Assembly: GCF_000374405.1 (NCBI RefSeq)
Contig: NZ_KB894282.1
Coordinates: forward strand, 1 to 64,000
DNA from: Riemerella columbina DSM 16469
GTDB lineage: Bacteria; Bacteroidota; Bacteroidia; Flavobacteriales; Weeksellaceae
Direction of reading: 5' to 3'
DNA: 64,000 nucleotides
This document shows, in pieces, positions 24,408 through 33,620 of this stretch. How positions within the stretch are numbered: position 1 is the stretch's first letter; each line of letters starts with the position of its first letter. The notes beneath the pieces were generated by a model. That model was not told where the DNA came from, ran no database searches, and saw only the letters and a list, made by a program, of their open reading frames with translations. Position numbers and translations under genes: made by a program.

Positions 24408-25955
24408 ATGTCAAAAAATATATTATGGATAGATGATGAAGTGGATTTACTAAAACCACACATCGTATTCCTAGAAAATAAAGGGTATAATGTAATCCCC
24501 ATCAACAATGTAAATGAAGCTTTAGAATTACTAGACAATGAACGCTTTGCTCTGGTTCTTCTGGACGAGAATATGCCCGGTATCTCTGGATTAGACGCTA
24601 TTCCACTACTCAAGCAAAAAGATAATGCCATGAAAATAGTTATGGTAACCAAGAGTGAAGAAGAACATATCATGGAACAAGCTATTGGCTCACAAATCGC
24701 GGATTATTTACTAAAACCAATCAATCCTAATCAGGTACTATTATCCTTAAAGAAAAATCTACAAAGTGAAGATTTGGTAGAGCAAAAAACTAAAGTGGAA
24801 TATCAGCAAGAATTTAGAAATCTGAGTATGGAGCTCAGCGACCTTAGAACCTACGAAGACTGGGCAAATTATTATGATAAAATCTTAGGCTGGGAAATTA
24901 AATTTGATAAAGTTTTCGATAATGAATTTGCTGACTTATTGCAATCTCAAAAAGAAGAAGCCAACATTCAATTTGCTAAATTTATAGAAAGAAACTACGA
25001 ATCTTGGCTCAATACCAATGAAAAACCATTGATGAGCCATACGCTTTTTAAGGAAAAAGTAAAGCCAGAATTAGAGCAAGATAAGGTCTTATTATTGATG
25101 ATAGATAACTTGCGCTACGACCAATGGAAAATGATAGAACCCTTGTTCCTAAAGTTCTATACCAAAACCGAAGAAGTCCCATATTATAGTATTTTGCCTA
25201 CCGCCACGCAATATGCTAGAAATGCTTTTTTCGCAGGGCTAATGCCTTCGGAAATTGAAAAGCGATTCCCTAACGAATGGCTAAACGACAACGAAGAAGG
25301 AAATAAAAATGAGTATGAGCAAGATTTCCTAAAAGACCAAATGAAGCGATTAGGACTATCTGCTAAAACGATGAAATACATCAAAATCCTAAACTCAGAC
25401 TATGAGCAAAAGGTTTTGGAAGATTTTAAACAACATCAGAACAAAGATTTTGTAGTTATCGTTTATAATTTCATCGATATTCTTTCACACGCCAAAACGG
25501 ATAATAACATCGTAAACCAACTCATTAGAGATGATAAAACCTTCCGTTCATTAACTTATAACTGGTTTGAAAACTCTACTCTAATGAAGATTATAAAAGC
25601 GGCAGCAGAAAGTGGCTTTAAACTCGCACTAACCACCGACCATGGCACCATCTATGTAAAAAAACCAAGCAGAGTGGTAGGCGATAGAGAAACCTCTACC
25701 AATATCCGATACAAAACAGGAAAAAGCCTTACCTACGACGACAAAGAGGTTTGGGCAATTACACAACCTGAAAAGTTATTTTTACCCAAAGGAAACCTAA
25801 GTAGTAAATATATTTTTGCTAAAAACAATACCTTTTTAGCCTACCCTAAAAATTACAACCATTTCGTTAATTATTATAAAGACACTTATCAACACGGTGG
25901 AATTTCGTTAGAAGAATGTATTATACCATTTTGTTTATTAGAGCCGAAAAAGTAA
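24408..25955 (+). CDS. porX: PorX, response regulator with PglZ domain
   Basis: 515 residues. An N-terminal receiver domain (about 1-120) has Asp 9/Asp 10 and phospho-acceptor Asp 53 (LLDENMPG) and the conserved Lys in YLLKPINP. The C-terminal two thirds form an alkaline-phosphatase-like PglZ domain (LLLMIDNLRYDQW at about 229-241; TTDHGTIYVKKPS near 408-420). This is the architecture of PorX, which with the sensor PorY controls type IX secretion in Bacteroidota; known work assigns it an oligonucleotide phosphodiesterase activity. No histidine kinase is adjacent, as is usual. Fits with gldD, gldF and gldG in the window. Confidence 0.93.
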   Translation: MSKNILWIDDEVDLLKPHIVFLENKGYNVIPINNVNEALELLDNERFALVLLDENMPGISGLDAIPLLKQKDNAMKIVMVTKSEEEHIMEQAIGSQIADYLLKPINPNQVLLSLKKNLQSEDLVEQKTKVEYQQEFRNLSMELSDLRTYEDWANYYDKILGWEIKFDKVFDNEFADLLQSQKEEANIQFAKFIERNYESWLNTNEKPLMSHTLFKEKVKPELEQDKVLLLMIDNLRYDQWKMIEPLFLKFYTKTEEVPYYSILPTATQYARNAFFAGLMPSEIEKRFPNEWLNDNEEGNKNEYEQDFLKDQMKRLGLSAKTMKYIKILNSDYEQKVLEDFKQHQNKDFVVIVYNFIDILSHAKTDNNIVNQLIRDDKTFRSLTYNWFENSTLMKIIKAAAESGFKLALTTDHGTIYVKKPSRVVGDRETSTNIRYKTGKSLTYDDKEVWAITQPEKLFLPKGNLSSKYIFAKNNTFLAYPKNYNHFVNYYKDTYQHGGISLEECIIPFCLLEPKK

Positions 25956-25978
25956 TTTTATAATTATACCATAAAAAT

Positions 25979-26012
25979 AAAAGGCTGCTCAAAATTTTGA
26001 GCAGTCTTTTTT
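25979..26012. terminator. Bidirectional terminator between porX and uvrA
   Basis: GCTGCTCAAAA and TTTTGAGCAG form the stem, flanked by A tract and T tract, serving the convergent porX and uvrA genes. Confidence 0.8.
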
Positions 26013-26031
26013 ATAACTTAATTATAAGATG

Positions 26032-28860
26032 TTACATTTCTTTTTTTAGAAACATCCCCGTGATAGATTTTTTATTTTTAATAATCTCTTCTGGCGTTCC
26101 TTCCGCTACAATTTTTCCACCATTTTTTCCACCTTCGGGTCCTACATCTATAATATGGTCTGCCAGCTTTATCACATCCATATTATGTTCTATAATGATA
26201 AATGAATTACCCAAATCTACTAATTTTTGAATCACATCCATCAGAATTTTAACATCTTCAAAATGCAAGCCCGTGGTTGGTTCATCTAAAATGTAAAGAG
26301 TATTTCCCGTCTGCTTTTTGGACAATTCCGTTGCCAACTTTACACGCTGCGCCTCGCCTCCTGACAAAGTTGTAGATTGCTGTCCTAAAGTAATATAGCC
26401 CAAACCCACTTCTTGCAAGGTTTTAACTTTATTAAAAATTTTAGGAATAGGTTGGAAAAACGCTACGGCTTCATCTATGGTCATTTCCAAAACATCTGCA
26501 ATAGATTTCCCTTTATACCTAACCTCCAAAGTTTCTCTATTAAAGCGCTTCCCATGACAAGTTTCACAATGCACATACACATCGGGTAAAAAGTTCATTT
26601 CTATGACTTTTAGCCCTGCCCCTTGGCAAGTCTCACAGCGTCCCCCTTTTACATTAAATGAAAACCGTCCTGGCTTATAGCCTCTAATTTTACTTTCTGG
26701 CAAATTAGCGAATAAATTCCTAATATCCGAGAATACGCCCGTATAAGTCGCTGGGTTAGAGCGAGGCGTTCTTCCAATCGGCGATTGGTCTACATCTACA
26801 ATCTTATCAATATGCTCTATGCCTTTAATACTCTTATAAGGTAATGGCTCCTGAACCGAACGATAGAAATGTCGGTTGAGGATAGGATAAAGCGTCCCAT
26901 TAATCAATGATGATTTACCACTCCCAGAAATCCCCGTGACTACAACTAATTTTCCTAAAGGAATTTTAAGCGTTACATTTTTCAGATTATTCCCCGTTGC
27001 GCCTTTCAGCACAATTTCCTTCCCACTCCCTGCCCTTCTTTCGCTAGGAATTTCGATTTTTCTTTTGCTCGTAAGATAGTCTGCTGTAATGGTATCCGCT
27101 TTTATTAAATCTTTAGGAGCGCCTTGCCAAAGTACTTTACCCCCAAACCTCCCTGCTTTAGGACCAATATCTAAGACTTCATCAGCCTCTAAAATCATAT
27201 CTTTGTCGTGCTCCACTACCAATACAGAATTGCCTAAATCTCGCAGGTTTTTAAGGGAGTTAATTAACCTTTCGTTATCTCTTTGATGTAGTCCGATAGA
27301 AGGTTCGTCCAAAATATATAGAACATTCACCAACTGAGACCCAATTTGTGTCGCCAATCTAATCCGTTGAGACTCCCCGCCAGATAGTGTTTTACTACTT
27401 CGGTTTAGGCTTAAATATTCTAATCCTACATCTAATAAAAACTGTAACCGCGTTTCAATTTCTTTTAAAATCTCTTGAGCAATGATTTTGTTTTTAGGGC
27501 TAAAGACATTTTTCACACTAACTAACCAATCCTTTAAATCTAAAAGACTCATTGCATTGATATCCGCAATGTTTTTACCATCAATTTTAAACGCTAAACT
27601 CTCTGGCTTCAAACGAGTACCTTGGCAATCTGGACACACTTCTTCCGTGGTAAACTGGCGTTCTATAAGTACCGCATCATAGCTATCTCGCTCCTCTACC
27701 AAACGCTCTAAATATTGGATAAGTCCATCAAAATTAATTTTTGTTTTTTTAGAAATTCCTGCATGTTTTAGGTCTTTGGTAAATTCTTTATGACAGCCGT
27801 TGTAGATATAATCTAAAGCCTCTTTTGGAATGTCTTTATAAGGCGTTCTTAAGTCCAACCCATAAATTTCTAAAATAACTTTAATTTGACTCACCAACCA
27901 CTTGCTACTCTTTAAAACCTCTAAAGGCTTCAGTGCTCCTCTCTGTATGGAAAGATGTTCATCTTCTACCAAATAATCTAAATTAATTTTCTTGATGGTG
28001 CCTAAGCCCTTGCAAGTAGGGCAACTCCCTTTCGGGGAATTAAAGGAAAAAGTATTAGGTTCTGGCAATGGTAGCGCCGTTCCCGTAGAAGCATCCATCA
28101 GATTTTTAGAAAAATACTGGAAATCATCACTCCCAAATTTCTGAATCATCACCACACCATCGCCCATTTGTAAAGCGGTAGATAGCGATTTTTCCATTCT
28201 ACTTTCGGTAGCGTTTTCACCAATAATCCATCGGTCTACCACTACTTCTATATCGTGGGTTTTGTATCGGTCTAATTTTAAATCGTATTCTATATCTTGA
28301 AGTTCACCATCAATTCTAGCTTGAGAATAGCCTTTCTTTGCTAACTGTACAAATAATTCATGATAATGCCCTTTTCTTGAACGAATAAGCGGTGCCAATA
28401 ATAGGACTTTTTCGCCTTTATACTGAGTGCGAATAGCCTCTAAAATTTGCTCCTCTGTATAACTTTGTAATTGCTGCCCCGATTCTAATGAATACGCATC
28501 TGACACTCTCGCAAATAATAGTCTAAGAAAATCGTAAAGTTCTGTTACTGTACCAACGGTTGAGCGCGGATTTTTATTCGTGGTTTTTTGTTCTATCGCA
28601 ATCACAGGCGAAAGCCCTTCTATTTTATCCACATCTGGACGCTCTAGACCTCCCAAAAACTGTCTTGCATACGCCGAAAATGTTTCAATATAGCGGCGCT
28701 GACCTTCAGCAAAAATCGTATCAAATGCCAAAGAAGATTTGCCACTTCCAGACAAGCCTGTAATCACTACCAGTTCATTTCGAGGGATTTTAACATCTAT
28801 ATTTTTTAAGTTATGCTCTCGGGCACCATAAATTTCTATGAATTCCTTAGTTTCGTCCAT
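26032..28860 (-). CDS. uvrA: Excinuclease ABC subunit A
   Basis: 942 residues, full length. Two ABC ATPase halves with Walker A TGLSGSGKSS (about 34-43) and TGISGSGKSS (about 640), ABC signatures LSGGESQRIRLA and LSGGEAQRVKLA, and two zinc-binding Cys sets (CPTCKGLG, CETCQGAGLK). UvrA recognises DNA damage with UvrB in nucleotide excision repair. A TAAATTTG element ends 4 nt before the ATG, so the mRNA may be leaderless. Confidence 0.97.
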   Translation of the reverse strand: MDETKEFIEIYGAREHNLKNIDVKIPRNELVVITGLSGSGKSSLAFDTIFAEGQRRYIETFSAYARQFLGGLERPDVDKIEGLSPVIAIEQKTTNKNPRSTVGTVTELYDFLRLLFARVSDAYSLESGQQLQSYTEEQILEAIRTQYKGEKVLLLAPLIRSRKGHYHELFVQLAKKGYSQARIDGELQDIEYDLKLDRYKTHDIEVVVDRWIIGENATESRMEKSLSTALQMGDGVVMIQKFGSDDFQYFSKNLMDASTGTALPLPEPNTFSFNSPKGSCPTCKGLGTIKKINLDYLVEDEHLSIQRGALKPLEVLKSSKWLVSQIKVILEIYGLDLRTPYKDIPKEALDYIYNGCHKEFTKDLKHAGISKKTKINFDGLIQYLERLVEERDSYDAVLIERQFTTEEVCPDCQGTRLKPESLAFKIDGKNIADINAMSLLDLKDWLVSVKNVFSPKNKIIAQEILKEIETRLQFLLDVGLEYLSLNRSSKTLSGGESQRIRLATQIGSQLVNVLYILDEPSIGLHQRDNERLINSLKNLRDLGNSVLVVEHDKDMILEADEVLDIGPKAGRFGGKVLWQGAPKDLIKADTITADYLTSKRKIEIPSERRAGSGKEIVLKGATGNNLKNVTLKIPLGKLVVVTGISGSGKSSLINGTLYPILNRHFYRSVQEPLPYKSIKGIEHIDKIVDVDQSPIGRTPRSNPATYTGVFSDIRNLFANLPESKIRGYKPGRFSFNVKGGRCETCQGAGLKVIEMNFLPDVYVHCETCHGKRFNRETLEVRYKGKSIADVLEMTIDEAVAFFQPIPKIFNKVKTLQEVGLGYITLGQQSTTLSGGEAQRVKLATELSKKQTGNTLYILDEPTTGLHFEDVKILMDVIQKLVDLGNSFIIIEHNMDVIKLADHIIDVGPEGGKNGGKIVAEGTPEEIIKNKKSITGMFLKKEM

Positions 28861-28864
28861 TCTA

Positions 28865-28872
28865 CAAATTTA
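28865..28872 (-). promoter_or_regulatory. -7 element of uvrA, leaderless spacing
   Basis: TAAATTTG on the minus strand, then TAGA, then ATG. Same 4-nt spacing as gldD, the Cys-rich gene and the SAM hydrolase gene. Confidence 0.5.
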
Positions 28873-28931
28873 GTGAGGAAATATGAATAAAAAAACCAAC
28901 AGCAGAGTAAAATCTACCATTGGTATAATCT

Positions 28932-29459
28932 CTACTTTATCAATCCATCTATCGTTTTTTGAATATCTGGGTCTTCTGGAGATATAGCATAATACTTGGC
29001 AATTCCCGATTTTTGATTAATCACCAAATAACGCGGAATCCAATTAAGGTCGATATAATTATTAAAATCATTTTTCCAACCTTCCGAAAACCAATAGTGC
29101 TCCTTATCCGATAGATGATACTTTTCAATCCCTTTTTTCCAAGCTTCGTTTGAGCGGTCTAAGGAAAACAAAATAAAATCTACTTTAGGATTATTATGTT
29201 CCAATTCATGCACTTTAGGCATTGCCTTAATACAGTCTCTACACCAACTTGCCCATAAATCTAGCACCACCACTTTACCTTTATGTTGTTTTAAAACCTC
29301 TTTTACCGTAGTGGTTTTTCCATTTAAAGTGGTGAGTTTTTGGGCTAAAGCTTCTTTAGAAAATTCTGTTTTTAGCACTTTCGGTGCTTCTTGAGCATTA
29401 ACATATAAAGCCGCTAATAATGCTATGGTACTGATAATTGATTTCATAAATAATTTCAT
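28932..29459 (-). CDS. TlpA-type periplasmic thioredoxin-fold protein
   Basis: About 175 residues from the ATG at 29459 (a second at 29447 is equally good). A longer frame upstream is discarded because it runs through the promoter region. Signal peptide, then a redoxin domain with active site WASWCRDCIKAMP (CxxC as CRDC) and a C-terminal W-I-P-R-Y-L-V strand with the cis-Pro. Likely reduces or forms disulfides in the periplasm. Divergent from purA, with a TATTTTTG element 25 nt upstream. Confidence 0.85.
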   Translation of the reverse strand: MKLFMKSIISTIALLAALYVNAQEAPKVLKTEFSKEALAQKLTTLNGKTTTVKEVLKQHKGKVVVLDLWASWCRDCIKAMPKVHELEHNNPKVDFILFSLDRSNEAWKKGIEKYHLSDKEHYWFSEGWKNDFNNYIDLNWIPRYLVINQKSGIAKYYAISPEDPDIQKTIDGLIK

Positions 29460-29484
29460 TTTACAATAATACAAATTTTCTTTA

Positions 29485-29492
29485 CAAAAATA
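29485..29492 (-). promoter_or_regulatory. Putative -7 element of the tlpA-like gene
   Basis: TATTTTTG on the minus strand, 25 nt before the preferred start. Confidence 0.35.
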
Positions 29493-29504
29493 ACACCAAT
29501 TCGC

Positions 29505-29536
29505 TTTGTATATACCATAAATTTCGGTTATTTTTG
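29505..29536 (+). promoter_or_regulatory. Promoter of purA
   Basis: TTTG at 29505-29508, a 20-nt spacer, TATTTTTG at 29529-29536: close to the Bacteroidota consensus, 30 nt before the purA ATG. Confidence 0.6.
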
Positions 29537-29566
29537 TAGCAATAAATTCTAATAAAAGTAAAATAT

Positions 29567-30856
29567 ATGTCAACTTATATTGTTGTAGGTCTCCAATATG
29601 GGGATGAAGGTAAAGGAAAAATTACCGATGTGCTATCCGCAAAATCAGATTATGTTGTTCGTTTTCAAGGGGGTAATAATGCTGGACATACCGTATATGT
29701 AGGCGAAGATAAATTTGTACTCCACCTGCTCCCTTCTGGAGTGTTGCAATCTAAGGGCAAGTGTATGATTGCCAACGGCGTGGTTGTAGACCCTAAAGCC
29801 TTTATCTCCGAAGTGGAACAAATTGAAGCCAAAGGACTTAAAACTGACCATATTTTCATCAGCCGAAGAGCCCATGTCATTATGCCTTACCATATTTTAT
29901 TAGACACTTACAGAGAAGAAGAATTGGTGGGCGAAAAGCAGATTGGCACCACTAAAAAAGGAATCGGCCCTTGCTACGAAGACAAAATTGCCCGTGTGGG
30001 TATCCGTATGATTGACTTACTCAATCCTGATATTTTAGCTGAAAAAATTAAAAATAATCTTAAAGTAAAAAATTCATTATTTGAAAAATATTTCAATAAA
30101 CCAACTTTAGATTTTGATGAAATTTATAATGAGTTTTTAGCCATTGGCGAGCGATTGAAAGACCGCATTGTAGATACCGAATTAGAACTTAACGAAGCTA
30201 TAAAAGAAGGTAAAAATATTTTATTTGAAGGCGCTCAAGCGCTTATGTTGGATATTGATTTTGGAACTTATCCGTATGTTACTTCCTCTTCACCATCTAC
30301 TGGTGGGGTTTGTACGGGGGCAGGTGTGCCACCTACGGCATTAGAAAATCTTATTGGGGTTGCCAAAGCCTATACCACTAGGGTGGGTAATGGCCCTTTC
30401 CCAACGGAGCTCAACGATGATTTAGGCGAACATATTAGAAAAGTGGGGCATGAATTTGGCGCAACTACTGGACGCCCAAGACGCACAGGCTGGTTGGATT
30501 TAGTATCTCTAAAACACGCGTGCATGATTAATGGTATTAATAATTTAGTGATAACAAAATTAGATGTCCTAACAGGAATAGAACAATTAAAAGTCGCTAC
30601 AAAATACAAAACCGAAGATGGAAAAATCATCGATTACTTTACCTCTTCAACCACCAAATTGTATAAATATGAGCCTATCTACGAAAATTTATCAGGTTGG
30701 GAAGAAGACATTACCAAAGTCCGTAGTTATGATGAACTTCCTGCCAATGCACAGAAATACATTAAGTTTATAGAAGATTATTTAGGAATCAATGTTTATT
30801 TGGTATCTGTAGGCCCAGAGCGAACCCAAAATATCATCAGAAAAGAGTTATTTTAA
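29567..30856 (+). CDS. purA: Adenylosuccinate synthetase
   Basis: 429 residues. GTP-dependent joining of aspartate and IMP, first step of AMP synthesis. Seen: GLQYGDEGKGKITD at about 8-21 (P-loop-like catalytic loop), NNAGHTVYV, GTTKKGIGPCYEDK at about 127-140, TGRPRRTGWLD at about 300, and a C-terminal GPERTQNIIRK. Followed by a strong terminator, and divergent from the tlpA-like gene. Confidence 0.97.
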   Translation: MSTYIVVGLQYGDEGKGKITDVLSAKSDYVVRFQGGNNAGHTVYVGEDKFVLHLLPSGVLQSKGKCMIANGVVVDPKAFISEVEQIEAKGLKTDHIFISRRAHVIMPYHILLDTYREEELVGEKQIGTTKKGIGPCYEDKIARVGIRMIDLLNPDILAEKIKNNLKVKNSLFEKYFNKPTLDFDEIYNEFLAIGERLKDRIVDTELELNEAIKEGKNILFEGAQALMLDIDFGTYPYVTSSSPSTGGVCTGAGVPPTALENLIGVAKAYTTRVGNGPFPTELNDDLGEHIRKVGHEFGATTGRPRRTGWLDLVSLKHACMINGINNLVITKLDVLTGIEQLKVATKYKTEDGKIIDYFTSSTTKLYKYEPIYENLSGWEEDITKVRSYDELPANAQKYIKFIEDYLGINVYLVSVGPERTQNIIRKELF

Positions 30857-30872
30857 AGAGTACAAATTGAAT

Positions 30873-30909
30873 AAAAAATCCTCGCAGAAATTTCTGCGAG
30901 GATTTTTTT
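30873..30909. terminator. Bidirectional terminator between purA and the YbeD-like gene
   Basis: AATCCTCGCAGAAA against TTTCTGCGAGGATT, flanked by A and T tracts. Confidence 0.85.
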
Positions 30910-30914
30910 AATGA

Positions 30915-31223
30915 TTATAACATGATTACCCCATCTATCTTAGCGACTTCTTTATAAAGCCTTATCACGTGGTCTGCATCTAAAACAAAGACCTGAATAC
31001 TTACTGAGATATATTTTCCATTTTTACTTTCTTTAGTAGAAACTGTGGCTTTGGCATCATCAAACACACGATAGATATCGGTCAATTTTGCGCTATCGTT
31101 CGGAATGATAAATTTAAACAAATAGTCTTCTGGAAAATTATGAGTTTTAGTTAAATTTTCTTTTAGAGATTTATAAAATTCCTCTGGATTCTTTTCGGTA
31201 GAACCTCCTATAATTTCTGGCAT
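30915..31223 (-). CDS. DUF493 (YbeD-like) family protein
   Basis: 102 residues, small ferredoxin-like ACT-type fold suggested by the DUF493 pattern: EEFYKSLKENLTKTH, YLFKFIIPND, a strand YISVSIQVFVLDADHVIRLYKEV and the C-terminal V-I-M-L. E. coli YbeD is proposed to be a regulatory protein; the role here is unknown. TATCTTTG promoter element 30 nt upstream. Confidence 0.8.
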   Translation of the reverse strand: MPEIIGGSTEKNPEEFYKSLKENLTKTHNFPEDYLFKFIIPNDSAKLTDIYRVFDDAKATVSTKESKNGKYISVSIQVFVLDADHVIRLYKEVAKIDGVIML

Positions 31224-31252
31224 AATCTTAGCATTATTTTAAAACTTTAAAG

Positions 31253-31260
31253 CAAAGATA
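31253..31260 (-). promoter_or_regulatory. Putative -7 element of the YbeD-like gene
   Basis: TATCTTTG on the minus strand, exact match to TAnnTTTG. Confidence 0.4.
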
Positions 31261-31269
31261 CTAAAAACA

Positions 31270-31302
31270 TTTGTTTCTTGTCCTAAAATAGTATTACTTT
31301 TG
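31270..31302 (+). promoter_or_regulatory. Promoter of the glutamate synthase-like gene
   Basis: TTTG at 31270-31273, 21-nt spacer, TACTTTTG at 31295-31302, 31 nt before the ATG. Confidence 0.5.
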
Positions 31303-31333
31303 TAGTTAACGAAAAAATATAAAATATTAGAAA

Positions 31334-32845
31334 ATGAGAAGACAATTCATCTTTTGGGGATTGGCTGTATTAGTTTTAGTATGGGGTGTTGCCTATTGGC
31401 TAAAATCCTATTACTGGCTGGGTACGCTTTTAACGATTATCTATGCCGTAGGCATTTACAATACCTATCAAACGAAACATGCCATCCTTAGAAACTTTCC
31501 AGTTTTAGGCTATTTCAGATACTTTTTTGAGAGTATTTCACCAGAAATGCAACAATACTTTATTGAAAGAGAGACCGATGGTAAACCTTTCCCTAGAAAC
31601 CAAAGGTCTGCCGCCTACAGAAGAGCTAAAAACATTAGCGATACCGTCGCCTTTGGAACACAGTTGGAAATCAATAATAGAAAATACGAAGGCATTAAAC
31701 ATTCTATTTATGCTAAACCTCCGAAAGAAGAATTGCCAAGAGTAACAGTGGGTGGTAAAGACTGTAAGCAACCTTATAACGCCTCATTATTAAATATTTC
31801 AGCGATGAGTTTTGGAGCGTTAAGCGATAGAGCTCAGATTTCTCTAAATAGAGGGGCTAAAAGAGGTAATTTTTTTCATAATACTGGGGAAGGTGGTATT
31901 TCACCTTACCATTTGGAAGGTGGCGATTTATGTTGGCAGATTGGAACGGGCTATTTTGGCTGTAGAGATGAAGAAGGAAATTTCAATCCAGAATTATATA
32001 AAAAATATGCGACTCTACCTAATGTAAAAATGGTAGAACTTAAACTGTCCCAAGGGGCTAAACCTGGACATGGTGGTGTGCTTCCTGCAGTAAAAAACAC
32101 ACCAGAAATTGCAGCCATCCGACATGTAAAACCTGGAATTACGGTGCTTTCACCGCAAGGACACACTGCATTTTCAGATGCCGCTGGACTACTGCGTTTC
32201 ATTAAACAATTAAGAGATTTAAGTGGTGGTAAACCTGTTGGTTTTAAACTATGTATTGGGGAAACTAGAGAATTTGAAGAGATTTGTACACAAATGAAAG
32301 CCTTGGATATCTATCCTGATTTTATCACTATAGACGGTGCCGAAGGGGGGACTGGCGCAGCACCTCCAGAGTTTTCAGATGGTGTAGGAATGCCATTAGA
32401 GCCTGCCTTGATATTCGTTAATAATACACTTAAAAATTTCGGAATTAGAGAGCAAATTAAAATCATTGCCAGTGGTAAGGTTTTAACGGCTTTGGATATT
32501 CTTAGAGCCATAGCCATGGGAGCAGATTTGTGTAATAATGCGCGTGGCTTTATGTTCTCGTTAGGTTGCATCCAAGCTTTAAGATGTAATACCAACGCTT
32601 GTCCTACGGGAGTGGCTACTCAAGATAAAATGCTAATTAAAGGCTTAGATGTTACCGATAAGAGTGAGCGTGTGTATTATTTCCACAAAAATACTTTGCA
32701 TACTTGTAATGAGCTAATCGCAGCCGCGGGTAGAGAATCTTACGACGAAGTAGACGCCTCTATGTTTATGCGTGGGGACGAATTTGAGCATCTTTCGGAT
32801 TTATATTTCCCAGATGTATTAACCAATGTAAGTATGAAAAATTAA
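31334..32845 (+). CDS. FMN-binding glutamate synthase-family protein
   Basis: 503 residues. Two N-terminal membrane-spanning segments (about 5-20 and 25-45) precede the FMN-binding TIM-barrel of the glutamate synthase large subunit: ISAMSFGALSDRAQISLNRGA, NTGEGGISPYH, KPGHGGVLP, TIDGAEGGTGAAP and the Cys-rich end (GCIQALRCNTNACPTGVATQD). The amidotransferase domain of GltB is missing, so this is not classical GOGAT; the natural substrate is uncertain. Followed by a terminator. Confidence 0.88.
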   Translation: MRRQFIFWGLAVLVLVWGVAYWLKSYYWLGTLLTIIYAVGIYNTYQTKHAILRNFPVLGYFRYFFESISPEMQQYFIERETDGKPFPRNQRSAAYRRAKNISDTVAFGTQLEINNRKYEGIKHSIYAKPPKEELPRVTVGGKDCKQPYNASLLNISAMSFGALSDRAQISLNRGAKRGNFFHNTGEGGISPYHLEGGDLCWQIGTGYFGCRDEEGNFNPELYKKYATLPNVKMVELKLSQGAKPGHGGVLPAVKNTPEIAAIRHVKPGITVLSPQGHTAFSDAAGLLRFIKQLRDLSGGKPVGFKLCIGETREFEEICTQMKALDIYPDFITIDGAEGGTGAAPPEFSDGVGMPLEPALIFVNNTLKNFGIREQIKIIASGKVLTALDILRAIAMGADLCNNARGFMFSLGCIQALRCNTNACPTGVATQDKMLIKGLDVTDKSERVYYFHKNTLHTCNELIAAAGRESYDEVDASMFMRGDEFEHLSDLYFPDVLTNVSMKN

Positions 32846-32864
32846 TCGTACAGAACACTAGACT

Positions 32865-32894
32865 AAAAAAGGCTGTCAGAAATGACAGCCTTTT
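32865..32894. terminator. Bidirectional terminator, GOGAT-like gene and rplT
   Basis: GGCTGTCA and TGACAGCC with a 4-nt loop, flanked by six A and four T; also ends the infC-rpmI-rplT transcript on the minus strand. Confidence 0.8.
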
Positions 32895-32921
32895 GATATT
32901 GATAACAAAAAAATTATACAT

Positions 32922-33266
32922 TTATTTTACTTGATCTACAACAGCTTTGAACGCTTCAGGGTGATTCATTGCTAAGTCTGCAAGAACCTTTCTGTTTAGT
33001 TCGATGTTGTTCTTTTTAAGAGCTCCCATAAATTGAGAGTAAGACATTCCATGCTCTCTGCATCCTGCGTTAATACGCGTAATCCAAAGACTTCTGAAAT
33101 TTCTCTTTTTCTCTTTTCTACCGCGGTAAGCATATTGCATTGCTTTTTCCACGGCGTTTTTAGCTACAGTCCAAACATTTTTTCTTCTTCCGAAAAAACC
33201 TTTAGCTTGCTTCATTACTTTTTTTCTGCGCGCACGAGACGCCACAGCGTTTACTGATCTTGGCAT
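32922..33266 (-). CDS. rplT: 50S ribosomal protein L20
   Basis: 114 residues, basic, with family segments [30 protein letters not shown] and [17 protein letters not shown] (split here across two helices). L20 binds 23S rRNA early in 50S assembly and in other bacteria represses its own operon. Last gene of infC-rpmI-rplT, separated from rpmI by a 121-nt spacer that may carry the control structure. Confidence 0.97.
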   Translation of the reverse strand: MPRSVNAVASRARRKKVMKQAKGFFGRRKNVWTVAKNAVEKAMQYAYRGRKEKKRNFRSLWITRINAGCREHGMSYSQFMGALKKNNIELNRKVLADLAMNHPEAFKAVVDQVK

Positions 33267-33387
33267 AATTATAATTGTTTTTTTGAAAAGGGCGGAACAT
33301 GATGTTCTCTTAGGGGCACCGTTTCAGGGTTAAACTTGTTTGTTGAATTTTTTTTAATTCTTATAAACCGATATTGATTTATAAAAA
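33267..33387 (-). promoter_or_regulatory. Long rpmI-rplT spacer, possible L20 leader
   Basis: The gap is 121 nt although flanking operon genes are close. It contains the perfect palindrome GAACAT-G-ATGTTC (33295-33307 on the plus strand) next to an unusually GC-rich stretch (GGGCGG and GGGGCACCG), in otherwise AT-rich sequence. An autoregulatory L20 binding structure is the obvious guess; no Rfam family could be identified by eye. Confidence 0.4.
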
Positions 33388-33585
33388 CTACTTAATCGCT
33401 AATTGCTTATAAACACTTTTTTCATCCACATTAGCTACATAAGACGTTTGCGTAAGATTTCTCTTTTGCTTCGTTTCTTTTTTAGTTAAGATGTGGCTTT
33501 TGTAAGCATTTTTTCTTTTGATTTTACCTGTTCCGGTAAGAGCAAAACGCTTCTTAGCTCCTGATTTCGTTTTTAATTTTGGCAT
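33388..33585 (-). CDS. rpmI: 50S ribosomal protein L35
   Basis: 65 residues, begins [20 protein letters not shown], the standard L35 N-terminus, and is strongly basic throughout. Lies between infC (35-nt gap) and rplT, the order conserved across bacteria. Confidence 0.97.
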   Translation of the reverse strand: MPKLKTKSGAKKRFALTGTGKIKRKNAYKSHILTKKETKQKRNLTQTSYVANVDEKSVYKQLAIK

Positions 33586-33620
33586 TTTTCTGCTTTTTAT
33601 GTTTTTGTTATCAATATTCT

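Noticed and set aside
24408-25955. PglZ domain suggesting a BREX or phage-defence gene
   Set aside because: The receiver-PglZ fusion is the PorX architecture of type IX secretion control, and no other BREX gene is nearby.
29460-29573. Long N-terminal extension of the TlpA-like protein overlapping the purA start
   Set aside because: The signal peptide starts at 29459 or 29447; the extension covers divergent promoter elements.
31334-32845. Full glutamate synthase large subunit
   Set aside because: Only the FMN/synthase domain is present with membrane helices; the glutaminase domain and GltD are absent.
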